Shown: positions 31,000-42,786 of the stretch, in pieces
Layout of the letters: each line of letters starts with the position of its first letter
Position numbering within the stretch: the stretch's first letter is position 1
Assembly (NCBI GenBank): GCA_032718475.1
Contig: JAUCBJ010004849.1
Coordinates: forward strand, 1 to 43,898
Source of the DNA: Nemertoderma westbladi
Taxonomy: Eukaryota; Xenacoelomorpha; Nemertodermatida; Nemertodermatidae
DNA: 43,898 bases
Direction: 5' to 3'
Notes under the pieces: generated by a model
What the model was told of the DNA's origin: nothing
What the model saw: the letters and a program-made list of their open reading frames with translations, nothing else
Databases searched by the model: none
Position numbers and translations under genes: made by a program

Positions 31000-32299
31000 G
31001 GGTTTAATAGGATTAAGAAAACAATTTTGAGACAAAACAGGACGAAAGCAACGAGGCTAATGAAGGATACGAGTATTGTAAAACTAGTTTAACGCAAACT
31101 GAAAGCATCACTCTTTGATATTTTGGGAATGACGATTTTCGTATATCTAATAGAGTTTAGTACACTTTCTTATATAGGCCCCACAACGTGTTTTTTTCAT
31201 TATTAATACAAACATAGTGAACATTTGATTTTTTAATATCTTCTGTTGTGGAATATATATAAGAACATTATTATTATTTTATTCACAAATATATAGTTTC
31301 CCGTATCATTAATTATTACTCCATACAGTAACAAAATGAAACTTGGGTACATTTTAGAGCACAATAATTGTCCAACGCATAACTAATACATTTATTAAAC
31401 TTTCTTACACTTTAAATATGAAGCAGCATAATTGTTTACTATTTAGGTGCAACAAACCAAATCTACTAAAGTTGAGTTTCTCAGAAAACCAAACTGACAA
31501 CGTAATTTCGTAGTATGAGAGGGCAGAATGTTCCTCGTTGTGCACAAATCTCAGATCGCATGGGCAAACACGCTCGGCAGGTGGGGTGCGACTCCATCTT
31601 CCCTTTTCACTGCGTAATTTGTGCGAAAACATCCAAAGCGAGTAAATGCTTTCCGCTGGTAGTCTGGTACATAGTTTACAGTATGACGATAAACGTTAAG
31701 TGTTAGTCCCGGATTAATAATTGTGCAAAAATACCAAAACTTAGTAGCAGTAGATGGTTTACTACAGATCCTACGTGTAATTGAGTGTAGCCAGTGAACA
31801 CAATATTGATAGTTTTTTATGAGAATGCCTATCATGTATGCATGTTGTGTGTGTGTGGTTGAACTAAGATTTGAAACCAAGTACTAAGTCAACATAACTG
31901 ACCATGAATCAATAATTATGCAAATTTCAGCAATACGATGGCGACAGAATTCAATTGATTTCTCAGTGCGTAATGCAATAACACAAGAAGGAAAGGATAA
32001 GTCAAAAAATTCACCCTGACATGCTTATCAAGCTCATGACTTATTCTACACTATTTGTATCCATTAGTACAACCCATCAGAGTGCATCAATGTAGAATTG
32101 CCTCTGGAATAATTTATAGTACCCGTAGTCAGGTGCATTTGGATATGAAATAGCCTTGAAGGCACAATTCTTCAAAGGAAAACAATCTAAAGTAATTTAC
32201 AAAGAACCAGAACTCACTTATACTGTAGAAACCTTGGTAGTTATGAATATTACAGGTTGCAATTTATATACATAATTTATACAAGTGACTACCGGTATT
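31000..32299. other. No gene recognised
   Basis: A less AT-rich patch (31510-31680) has open frames on both strands (31515-31706 plus, 31880-31551 minus) without a recognisable domain. The rest is AT-rich. Confidence 0.4.
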
Positions 32300-32495
32300 G
32301 TCCAGGAAGTTAATCTGAATGTAATGCGAAAGCTAGCTCTTGGGTTGACCTTATGGCTCTAGAGGGCTGTGCGGACCTAGTTTCATTGGCTAGTTTCTGT
32401 TATAAAATGTTAGCAACTGTAAGACATAGTAATTATATATAATAGTAATGAATTTTATAAGATGGGGAACCCCCCATCAACTAACTAACTAACTA
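32300..32495 (+). repeat. Possible retroelement 3' tail: hairpin plus (AACT)n
   Basis: At 32462-32479 GATGGGG and CCCCCATC form a tight hairpin, immediately followed by four copies of AACT. A hairpin followed by a short tandem tail is the usual 3' signature of LINEs and their SINEs. The upstream 150 bases are GC-balanced but carry no recognisable protein. Confidence 0.4.
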
Positions 32496-33410
32496 TTCAT
32501 TGATTTTCGAGTGATTGGAGCTATAAATATGGGTTAATTGTTATTTTGCTATCTAATGTTCCTAAACATTAATGCAATCTAAGTAATCTATTAATACTTA
32601 GAAAGTTTGTTTGTGGGATTGTCTTACAGAAAACCACCATATAGCATGTTTAATCAAAATCTGCTAGGATCATTATTACATTGCTACTTAGTAGTATGTA
32701 ATGATTTAGTTGAGATCCACATGGTTGGATTATGGCTGCATGCAGCATATGGGATTTAAAGTTCGTAATACCTTCCATATCAGGAAATGACTATATTTAA
32801 TTTATTGATGCATCATACCGACTGCTATAAAATACTTTTTTGGTAATTACTGTATGCTGCTGATTGTGAAAAATTCGATTTGTAAATAACAGCTATCCAT
32901 CATAATATTTGTAATTGCCTCACATAGGACAGCCAGCCATATCTATAATTGAATTGGCCCCATGTGGTAGTACAGTAGTAAACGAAACACCCAACCACGA
33001 AGCTCTTATCAGGCAAATCCATAGGACTTCGCATACACTAATATGAAAGGATCTTGATGAATGAATGCATAATCAATTGGTTGTGTGGCAATGATGTGGC
33101 ATTGCGTAAAGGAGAAGTTCAAATCAAAGGGCATGAAAGGGAATATAAACACGCATACATATGATTTGTGATTTTCAGAGATGTTTCTGAAAAAAAACAG
33201 GGGTCTGAGTAATGATATGATATTGAACGACAAATTTATTTATTAAAAATTTATAAGTACACTTAGAGGAGATTTTAGTTAGATCCCAGAGTGCTTTTGA
33301 TTCAGAATTTTCTAGATTCAACTCAAATTTCTTCAATCTTGAATTATAATCAATTGTAGGAACGTTACATGACAATTTTAATTAGAGTTTGTACCAAAAA
33401 ACCAAACCTG
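32496..33410. other. No gene seen
   Basis: AT-rich sequence with only short frames. At 33365-33395 the word TTACATGACAATTTTAATTA occurs; a near copy lies at 41004-41023. Confidence 0.45.
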
Positions 33411-33516
33411 ACCCACCTCTTACCGAATGCATGCACTGCAGAACAGGATTGCTACACAACCCACCTCTTACCGAATGCATGCACTGTCTAACAGGATTGC
33501 TACACATTGCTACACA
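33411..33516 (+). repeat. 48-bp tandem duplication
   Basis: Units start at 33411 and 33459 (ACCCACCTCTTACCGAATGC and onward to GGATTGCTACACA) and differ at only a few bases. A further TTGCTACACA is repeated at the right end. Confidence 0.9.
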
Positions 33517-33589
33517 AACTGGCAAACGAAATAGAAACACAATATTTCAAATTTACCGCCCTGCTTGCCTTGTGCCTTTATAGATTTTA

Positions 33590-33700
33590 TTAACAGTTTT
33601 TTATTTTATTTTATTTTTATTTGTTTTATTTACTTCAAGGGTTGGTGGTGGGCATAAAAGCCGCTTGTCAAATAATGTTCTTTGTATTGTATTGTAAAGA
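33590..33700 (+). repeat. Possible retroelement 3' end with (TATTG)n tail
   Basis: A T-rich stretch (TTTTATT repeats) is followed by GGGTTGGTGGTGGGCATAAA and a TTTGTATTGTATTG tail. The arrangement resembles LINE 3' ends seen in invertebrates. No linked RT sequence was recognised upstream. Confidence 0.35.
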
Positions 33701-33718
33701 AAAGGTCTATTGAATTTA

Positions 33719-33772
33719 GTTTATTGTTTTGGTTAGAATAATGTGCCAATGTAACCTGCTCCTTTCCCTTCA
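33719..33772 (-). repeat. Short interspersed repeat word, copy 4
   Basis: AGTTTATTGTTTTGGTTAG is followed by GTAACCTGCTCCTTTCCCTT, the reverse complement of copy 1. Confidence 0.5.
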
Positions 33773-35679
33773 TCAGGAGTTCATTCGGGCAACTGAAAAA
33801 AGTATTCAACTTGGAAGTAAACTGTCATCTATAAACTAAAACAAATGAGGATACATTGCGAAATATCATGCTGCTTAAAGCAATGAACAATTTCTGTCAA
33901 AAGCACATAACAAATAAATAAGTGAAAGGTAAGGTATGTCAGTTGGCCATCCCTCAAGTATTTAAGGAAATTCAATAAAGTTTCAGCTTTAGTGGACATT
34001 TATTGACACGAAATGGGGTTTTCATGTAGCCCACGAGATAAAGTCATATATTAACTTGAAAGAATTATAAACAATGTAAAGTTTCCCATGATGATTAATT
34101 TAGCGCTTAAGAGGCAGATGACTTGACGGATTTAGCCACTCAACACTCAAAATATTCCTAATTCCAAATTCCTCCTATTTATCTTGCTAAGGTCTATCGC
34201 TCTCTTATGAAAGACTCGAGAACTGCATGTTCAATTGTTCATAAATCAATCCGACCAATTTATTCTTAATTACAAATAATTGCAAATAAATATGCATTTA
34301 CAAATTTTTCGACAACAAATATACGGCTGATATACTGATAACTGTATACTGTGGCTCAACCCACAATCAGAAGTCTGTTTATATTAAATTAAAATAAGAG
34401 TATTTTTGAGCTAGATGAACAGTAATTCAGAATAAATATCTTAGAAACTACATAATATAACTAATCAATATAATATTGGCTGGTGATTAACAATTTGGTG
34501 ATGATTCTCTACATTTAAATATCACAACATGGTGCTTGTAGATTATCTAATTCATATGTGTTTTATTATTTTTTTATAGCCTACAATTTATAATTTCGTA
34601 CTTATTATGTACAAATACCATACAAAACAACAAAGTATTCTCTGAGAGCACCTGCTCAAGGTCGTAAGTTATATTTTATATAAAGTTCATAAATTATTAT
34701 CAATTATCAATAGGCAATTTATATGCGTTTCATAATTTATAACCAATACATAATGCCATTCAATGTCCATCCTACAATGACATGCAACCACAATTTTGCA
34801 GTGTATTTCATAAAATGCGCTACCCATATATATTATACAGAATATTGTACAGAGAAAAAATGTGAGATGCATCTTGTATTTTTAAGAAAAGACTTATTAC
34901 TGATGACTTTTACTTTTGTTGTACGGACTCTATACGGATCTGAAAACGACTTATGACATACGACTCATGAGATACCAGTGGAGCACCGGCCTTACTAATC
35001 AGTTTGAAAAAACCATCCGAATTCGAATGGCTCTGTTATTTTTGAAAATAAAAGACATTGACGATAAAGGTATATTGAATATTTCACTGAAGATTGGTTA
35101 ATCATCTGACAGGCAATGAAAGCATATTATTCACAAATATTACTGATTATAAGGGGATTTTAATTATAATTTTTGACACTTTAGATAGCAGAATTCAAAT
35201 ACACTTATCCTAACTTTTATTCCGCAATGCACATACAGAAGCTACCCAGTCCGGGCTTTCATGACAGATTATCATCATCTACAGGTAGGGACCCTCAACC
35301 GCTATCTGCTACAAATACCATGGAATAGTCGAATTATCTCTCAACACAATCGTTTTACAACCATCATGTGAAAAATATTTTTACCTGCCTTGAGTGTTGT
35401 AATTAAATCGGAAGCGCTTTGCATTATTTAGCCACATCATTTATACAGAGTCTGCCATGGTCATACATGATAATTAAAGGTAACGACATACTGACTAACA
35501 GGCTTAACATCTTTATATATATATTAACTAAAAGGTAAACACAAGAAGTTGGACATAGACATGGTTATACATGTCCAAGTATTTGTAAACATGGATTCCA
35601 TCGAAGATTTTAATGCTTTGATAAAGATGATCGTCAACTACATGGATGTGAATAAGGATTGCGGGTGGGTGCTAGAGAT

Positions 35680-35691
35680 GGGGGGGGGGGG
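35680..35691 (+). repeat. Poly-G tract, 12 bases
   Basis: Twelve consecutive G. A further run of ten G lies at 36040-36049. Confidence 0.9.
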
Positions 35692-35799
35692 CTTTTGTTG
35701 CGCTTTTTTCCAAGCTTGTTATGCCGTTTCTAACGTTCAGTGAAAATGAAGATATGATATGAATGTTCTAGAATTAGATAATTATATGATATTCGACCC

Positions 35800-35964
35800 A
35801 GCTTTTTTTGAGCTGTGTTTCAAGCTTTATTATAAGCTTTTTTATGGAGCTTTATTCTATATTTTAGGTTTTAACATTCCATATTTATCAGATTCATCTT
35901 GAAGCAATGAATTTCTAGAAATTGTTTTAATAAAAGAAGCTTGAAATAAAGCTCAAAAAAAAGC
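35800..35964. mobile_element. MITE-like inverted-repeat element, 165 bp
   Basis: The left arm 35800-35833 (AGCTTTTTTTGAGCT, then TTTCAAGCTT) is the imperfect reverse complement of the right arm 35931-35964. Both contain TTTGAGCT and TTTCAAGCTT at matching spacing. The central 97 bases are AT-rich and non-coding. No clear target duplication was found, so the exact ends are uncertain. Confidence 0.55.
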
Positions 35965-36589
35965 AGCGCGAAAACGGGCCTTAAGAGGTGAAGACGGTGT
36001 TAGAGAGAACGAAAAATGAGAGCATATGTTAAGCAACAAGGGGGGGGGGTGTAGGAGGTGGATGAGTATTGTGGTGTAATCATACTAGACATCGATATTG
36101 AATAAATAGTAATAATAGTATATATAACTCGAATACTTCATAGAGAACTCACCATCCCTCCAAAAAATTAATTAGGAAGAGCTACTAATACAACACAACT
36201 AATACAACATACCATCCATGTATTACACGCTCGGGGGGCCTTCGCGCAACACAAGGCTCAGTTATGGACCACAAATTAAAATTGAGCCATTCTATATCTC
36301 AAAAACTGTATATAAGAAATTCAACAACCCCCTTTAATCTGTACCCCATCCCAACGCACAGACAGTACCAGTGGATGAGATTGATGTCAGGTAGGTTATG
36401 AAAGATAATTTGTATTTTATAATTAGGATCATAGGCGACCCAATTTGTCAGAAATCGTAAAAGTTATCTTATGTTGAATTAATTTTTATATTATTAAATA
36501 ATTAATTTACATAATAATAAGACATTGATTTCTCCAAGCCACCACCTAAGTAAATAATTATGGGGCGTTGAGTTGAGTTAGGCATTTTA
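35965..36589. other. No gene seen
   Basis: AT-rich, with a ten-base G run at 36040-36049. No coding signal. Confidence 0.5.
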
Positions 36590-37230
36590 TAATGTAAAGG
36601 TAATGTGTTGCAATTACTTAATGGGTGGCAGAAGTCAATGCCTCCCGGCCATGCAATAGCACGGCCAACGCATGAGTGATGGTCAGGTGGACAGGCTGGA
36701 ATGATCCTAATTCCCAATAGACTTCTATGGGTAGATGCAAGCAACCTGGAGAGAAGGGTCAATATAATTTGCATTTTCACTCACACTCACTCACTTGTTA
36801 GTGAGTTCCTGCTGATGTATTGCAGAAGTAAGGTTTCTACCCAGAGTTAAGAGGTCAAACATTGCGGTGACATGCCTCAAGTTCACCAAAGTTCCCTTTG
36901 GTTGAGCAGGTAGGTAGGTACATGGGCTCATTTGGTGTGGGAAGGTCTTCTTTTCCCTGGCCCAATCTCAGTGCCACCATTTGGCATCCCTGATGAAGGG
37001 TACAGGAAGAAGCCTTATCTGGAAGGGGTTAAACACAGCCATGCCAAGATCTCACTGCAAATACCATACTCCATTTTGACGAGCTACTGAGTGGGTGTCG
37101 CATTAGATCCTATCATCCTTGGCTTACTTACCTTAGAAATACGGACTGTAATTGATTGGCAAAAGGGCTGATATGCCATGCCAAGTATTGTACTGCACAC
37201 ACCCATATCTGCCTGCCAGGTAGTTGCAGC
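36590..37230 (-). mobile_element. Old LINE-A relative, 5' region relic
   Basis: The order of recognisable words on the plus strand follows LINE-A copy 1: GTGACATGCCTCAAGTTCAC at about 36869 (copy 1 has GTGACTTGCCTCAGATTCAC at 14600), GCAAATACCATACTCC at about 37058 (copy 1: GCAAATACCACACCCTG at 14931), GAGTGGGTGTCGCATTAG at about 37089 (copy 1: GGGTGGGTGTCGCAATGG), and TGCCTGCCAGGTAG near 37210. It covers the 5' UTR and N-terminal region only. Divergence is much greater than among the other copies, so it is an older insertion or a sister subfamily. Confidence 0.5.
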
Positions 37231-38621
37231 TTGCAGTTAGACAAATTTGAAAATTGTAAATTATAGCAGCTTTCTACAGTTGGGTAGCCATGACATGACC
37301 TTCTGTTCATCCGAGAACCTTATCCTACAGGTATGGAAGTCCTTACTCCTTATACCACATATCTAGTTCAGACTTCATTCAAAACCTGTCAATAAAGGAG
37401 AGCTGAGGGAACGAATCATAATATGTACGATAGATAGTTCCCAAACATTATAACTTATCATTCCCAGGCCGCATTACGAATAAGCCTTAAAGCGGCTTCA
37501 GGGTCATAGTTCTGGTTAGAACTATGAGATTCTGTGCTACAGATATAGAGATGTTTCTCTTGTTGCGGGGGTGAATTTTGAGGGGTGAATCAACACAGCT
37601 GGTTTAGATAATTATTACACCAGACCAAATACACAAATGTTCCCCATATTTATTTAGAAGCAACATGGATTATAATCTAAGTAATTTTATTATTTTTATC
37701 TCATATCGATTGGGCAGACAAAGTAGTCCGTATAGTATATGATAAATTATATTATAATGTATGGAACACTGCTATTCTGTACCTCCATCTAAATCGATAT
37801 TGATTTATGGTGCTCTGATTCTACTTGTAATTGTGGTATACCAACTCACACACTAATAATAGGGAAGCATGGATTTATTATATCGGTAGGCCTACTACTA
37901 CTAGGTCGGGCGAACTCGGACAGAATGCCATTAAATCGGTATATGATGCAAATATTGATTCAATTGAGATATAAATAAACTTCGAACAAATGGGAACCTT
38001 ATATTCCCAGCCTCCCCTCCCATTCATGGAATAATCATGTAATTGTAATTCCAGAGTTTACCAGTGCAGTTCTACCAACTCCAGCAGTATATTTAAGATC
38101 CTTGCATAATTTGACAACCCCGCCAACTGGCCCCTTTAGTACATCCATGGGAATATATTGTCAAATAGCCTATGTAGTAATGACAAAGTAAGTATTTATC
38201 TAAATTCAGTTTTTTCTAATGAAACAGCATTTTGTTGGGCTTTGATACAAAACCACTGAAATTGAACAAAACCTTATTTTCTTATTTATTTCAGGATTGT
38301 TATTAAATAATCCCATTGTCCAATGTAATTTGTCTTAGATTGGCTTATTTACAAAGTAATCTTAGTCATCTAGAATGAATTAGTCCAATCTTTATTGTAA
38401 AATTATTTAAGCAAAAGCCGTAAGACTAAAATCAAAAACATGACTTAAAATTGAGTTAAAAAACAAATTTTTACACATTGACTTAAAATGTCAGTCTAAA
38501 CATACTGTACAATATCGCATTTATGGTTGCTTGAATAATATTTTGAAAGTTTCCAGATCAAGTAATATTTTGAAGGTTTCCAGATCAAGTAAGTCTATCA
38601 TTGCGGTGCGATGAGTCTACT
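37231..38621. other. No gene seen
   Basis: AT-rich, with no recognisable protein. At 37889-37906 CCTACTACTACTAGGTCGG resembles a bare LINE-A tail. At about 38550-38589 there is a tandem duplication of TTTGAAAGTTTCCAGATCAAG. Confidence 0.45.
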
Positions 38622-40832
38622 ACTACTGCTACTAAAATGCTGCTGTATTGAAGCTGCATACTGAGATGCTAGGCTGGCTTAACAAAAATATTTTTTCTTC
38701 CACCATGAAATCCACAATTGAAATGCCCCAATGCTGTACATTAAGAATGCTATGCCAGCTTATCAACAAAATTACAATGCCACAACTCACATTTCCCTAT
38801 GACTTTCCTGAGATAATCGGCATCTTCAAGGCCAGTGTCCTTTAAGAGGCGTCTCAAAAAAGTCATGGGCTGTCCTCTATACTTATTTTCTTCATAGGCT
38901 GCCAAAGCACAAGATTGTATACAGGTCGGTACTCATGGCTAAAGCAGTGTCCTGAGAAGTGGAGGCGGCTTTGTCCAAGTGGCAAGCTTGTTGGTCCAAT
39001 GTTATATAGTGTCTGGTTGGAGATGTGTGCATTGTACTTGACACAGTGAACCCAAAGTAGCATTCTTGTGAATGTGCCATCCAGAGATTTGGTGTCCTCA
39101 ACAGTTTGAGCCCAGCATGGACTCCAATAGAGTAGTACTGGAACTGCTGCTGCTCTAAATAATCAGATCTTAAGTATCCGCTGAATTCTGTGTGACTTCC
39201 TAATCCAGAAAAATCCCATTCAATGCTGCCCATGTTTTCCCCTTATTTAAAAGAAGTCGTCCACATGCCCAAGCACTATCCTTTGAGCTTATGCTCATAC
39301 AGTCAGACATTTCCTGAAGACTTTCGAAGGTCACTGTCAAATATGAATAAATAAATAGTAAATAATTAATAAACTAATAACTTACTGTAAGGACTATTGT
39401 ACCTATTTTTACATGGCACATGGAGGTGAGAATTAATTGCCATGCCTGAGATGATTCCAACTGCTATAGGCATTATTGATGGCATCAAATTGCTGGTTAA
39501 TAAGCTCCTGTATAATACCAGCATATTGCCTGTTCACGTACCCTGACGCAGCCTTAACTGTAGTACATTTCAGTCTGAACTCTCTCTGTACCTTAGTGAT
39601 ATCCTCTCGGCACTTCCAAATTCTGTGGTCCATCCAGGGTGCTTTTTTCTCCTTCGAGGGTATACATGAACTGTTTCTGCAAGTGATGTGTTAACTGTCC
39701 ACAATGATCTATTGCCGCAGATGCAAAGGCCTCATACTTGTTGGTGAGCTCTAGTGTTAAGCGGGATCTTACCCTGGGCTGTTGCAATAGAGAGGACCAA
39801 TCATGCTGTGGCAAGGTAGATTCCTTAGTTCTGCTGCATGGAGTCAAAGTCTTAACCTTAAACGATGATCATTGGTAAAGTGCAAATAGTAAATCATGTA
39901 AAGAGCTTCTGTATTTCTGACCACTTATGACCACTGGGTCCGGTATTTGTCCACAGCTTTCCAGTTCGCTTCATGAACTGGATCCAAGAAGGGAATGACC
40001 CAGTTGTTCTCTGTATCGGTGCGCTTGAACACCACTGCGCTATGGAAAAGCTTGTCTACCATGGCTGTTAGCTTGACTTTCGCATTTGGGACCAGAGTGT
40101 TAAGGTGTTAACTGAAATTAGTCTAATTTTAAAATGGCTGGGTTGGTTGGGGTGGAACATGAGAGTAGCCTTCAACTGCAGAATCCCACTCCCCTTTGTA
40201 ATCTGGCCTCCCTGATGATCCTAGGTTTTGGCCAGAAAGGTCACCAGGATAGGAATTCACATAATCATTGACGAGGCCCTCTCCAGATGGGGGTAAGTCA
40301 GGCAGCCGGTCAGGAGATAACTGACGCCTATGAGGCCATTTGTTTCCGGTTATCCCTCTGGCACCTAGTGGCTAGACCTCCACATTACCGATGCAATCCA
40401 TTGTGGGAGTTGATGGTGATTTATTGCCAAATCAACAGCCAGGGCAAATTCCACATCCTGATTTTCCATTCCACAAGGCGGGTGTCGCAGTTAAGTTAGA
40501 TATGGGGCCCATTATCCATACTCTGAAGCATGTGACCCACCATTGGCTGCCTATCCTGCACAGCTCACACCCTGTACCCCTGCTATCGGGTGCAGGTCGC
40601 AGTGGGGCGTACTCAAATTGGTAATGGAAATGGGTGCACTCTACTCCTGACCAGCCATTATTGGTAGATTACCATCTTCCATATACCCCTGCAGCCAAGT
40701 ATACGGGTCCTTAATCCATCACCAAGGTGGTCCCTATCCCAGAACAAAGGGGGTTCTTTTTACAGTGTCATATTCTGCCCTAATTAAGAGGGTCTATCGG
40801 GATCAATGACCCAGAATACCTTACCTGACCTG
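38622..40832 (-). mobile_element. LINE-A copy 5, complete ends but core deleted
   Basis: Minus-strand copy with both element ends: the 5' UTR start at about 40832 (same point as copy 1) and the trinucleotide tail at 38622. The 3' RT part (to about 39335) and the linker and endonuclease part (from about 39435) are joined by about 100 bases of unrelated AT-rich sequence, so the catalytic RT core is missing. The remaining frames are short: HISNQTLYNIG at 39063-38863 and HDWSSLLQQP and VNRQYA at 39847-39433. It is more diverged than copies 1-4. Confidence 0.8.
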
Positions 40833-40890
40833 ATAGATGAGCCAGAACAGCATTGTAAGGAGAACATAAAAAGTAGGTCATCCACTCATC

Positions 40891-40986
40891 CAATCTAGGT
40901 AGCGGAATTTCCGACATTATTGCCATTGACGGCCCTTCGCCTTCGGCAATAATAATGTTGGAAATTCCGTTAATATTCTTAGATTG
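40891..40986. mobile_element. Hairpin MITE-like element, 96 bp
   Basis: The arms are CAATCTA plus CGGAATTTCC plus ACATTATTGCC on the left, and their reverse complement on the right (GGCAATAATAATGTTGG and AAATTCCG, then TAGATTG). They differ by a 3-bp ATA insertion and a short gap. The loop is about 20 bases (ATTGACGGCCCTTCGCCTTC). It lies about 60 bases beyond the 5' end of LINE-A copy 5. Confidence 0.6.
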
Positions 40987-40990
40987 TGAC

Positions 40991-41033
40991 ATAGGGTTAG
41001 GGTTACATGACAGTTTTAATTAAGGTTGAGACC
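40991..41033 (+). repeat. Telomere-like GGGTTAGGGTTA and shared repeat word
   Basis: ATAGGGTTAGGGTTACATGA contains two TTAGGG-register units. The following word (TTACATGACAGTTTTAATTA) has a near copy at 33365-33395, so this is probably an interspersed-repeat end. Confidence 0.4.
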
Positions 41034-42752
41034 GCCACTCTTGTAACCTGCGATAATTTAATTGTTAGTACCTGAAAGTGCACATTACCCCGCTTTGTAT
41101 GTATGGTGAGATTTTTGTGGAAGCAGTTTAAATAATGTTTCTCACCTTTGTTGAGTGACTTCTTTATTACAAAACAAACTTTTTTATAATTTAAGTGTTG
41201 TGACGCCAAAAATTATAACAAATTGATATTATCAATATAAAATTTGTTATTTACGAAGAAACTCTAAGAACTCAGTAGTAAATAAATCATGTTGAAATAT
41301 GTTTACAATGTTAAATTAGTTTGTTAAAGAGGATTTAACATACATTATTTTAAAGTACAGTATGTATAAACTGTAGTACCGGTACATAATTGACAAATCT
41401 AAAAGTTTGGGGTAATTAATCATCACAATATAGCAACAATAGAAACAAGCATCACAATAATATACAAGCAATATAATTTAATGCGGTATAATATTTTTAA
41501 TGAATATTTGTATGTTTAAATTGTCTGATTACCAATAATGATAAGCTAACTCTAATAACATGTTAATTATTTTGCCATAATATAGAATTTAATTAAATAA
41601 TATAACCAAAGTTAATTGCGTTAATCTAATTGCAATGCATAATAGTTTGTACACAATTTCCTCAATTTCCAATATAACTATATTAAAATTTTTATATTCG
41701 AGACAAAAGCAGTGGGTTACTTGTAAAATATGTTTGCTGTTTAGTAAAGATAACACTTTGTTTGCTGCTTGGACTTTCCAACTCAAATTTTATGAATGTT
41801 TCTCAACCTAACAGCCTCTCATACTAAATATGCCATTTAGATCCTCTGTGTTGCATTTGCTTCCTTGCCCGTCGACCAATCAGAACCCCCTAGGCTTCAA
41901 AGTTTTATTCAACCAAATTATAAAATTGTATCTGAAGTTGATTTAGGGTAAATTTTAAGGAGCAATAATATCCCATTGAATAGTGAAGCTTTTTTTATAA
42001 AAATAGAGTATATGATCACACGAGGCCCAAGGAGAATAAGAATATTTTTCGGACTAACACAATGATATACATTATTAGTAAAGTATTATTTTCGGAAATT
42101 GTTTAGTTTGCAGGATCGTATCACAGTTATTTATTTAAATTATCTTCTTTTATTTAAATTTATTTAAATATTCCTACACTTCCTAGTGTAGCCCTGGCAT
42201 TTTCTATCATAAACCAATCACTTCCTAGTATTCTACGAAGTTTCTAGCATATTTCTAGCTTACCCTAGCACTATGATAAGTAATGATAACAATAATAAAG
42301 TAATAATAATTGCCGTTAAATGGTTGATGGCTTATGGATGGCGTATTTCTTTTTGCGATCTCGAAGTGCACACAGGGTTAATCCACTCACAGATATCTTT
42401 AGATATTTTTAGATTATTAGAAATCATTATTTTTAGATTCATAAATAAATATATTTTTAATTAATCATTCCTCATCGTTATTCAAAGTCGCCTCAAAGGA
42501 ATCGGTCAGACCAAACTAGGCGATGTTCATAAGTCATGTATCCTAGAAAATCTTTAAAATAAGGATTCTTTGTTTCACACGAAATGAGCTATAACCAACG
42601 AAGACTGTCCAAAGAAAGGAAAGTTAGTATGCAGAAAAGATAGTATGCAACCAAAATGGGTTCCAAAAAGGTAGAAATACCGAGAGCCCATACCAGGCCA
42701 TTGAGGCCCGCAAAGAAAGAGAAAGACAAACACAATATCAAAAATAACCGTA
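41034..42752. other. AT-rich non-coding region
   Basis: No gene was recognised. Short frames lack motifs. TTATTTAAATT-type words are repeated at about 42128-42170, and CTAGTA/CTAGCA words recur at 42183-42270. Confidence 0.5.
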
Positions 42753-42767
42753 GGGGGGGGGGGGGGG
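42753..42767 (+). repeat. Poly-G tract, 15 bases
   Basis: Fifteen G, 20 bases before the start of LINE-A copy 4. Confidence 0.9.
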
Positions 42768-42786
42768 TTGGGGTAATATGTATGAG

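Larger units (their letters stand above)
33701..35799. other. AT-rich non-coding region
   Basis: No gene was seen. Copy 4 of the short interspersed word (minus) lies at 33719-33772. A 12-base G run lies at 35680-35691. Confidence 0.45.

Noticed and set aside
31405-31880. Possible gene in the GC-richer patch
   Set aside because: Frames on both strands are of similar length, no domain is recognisable and no clear splice sites pair up.
33411-33516. CRISPR-like direct repeats
   Set aside because: There are only two 48-bp units with no spacers, in a eukaryotic genome; this is a simple tandem duplication.
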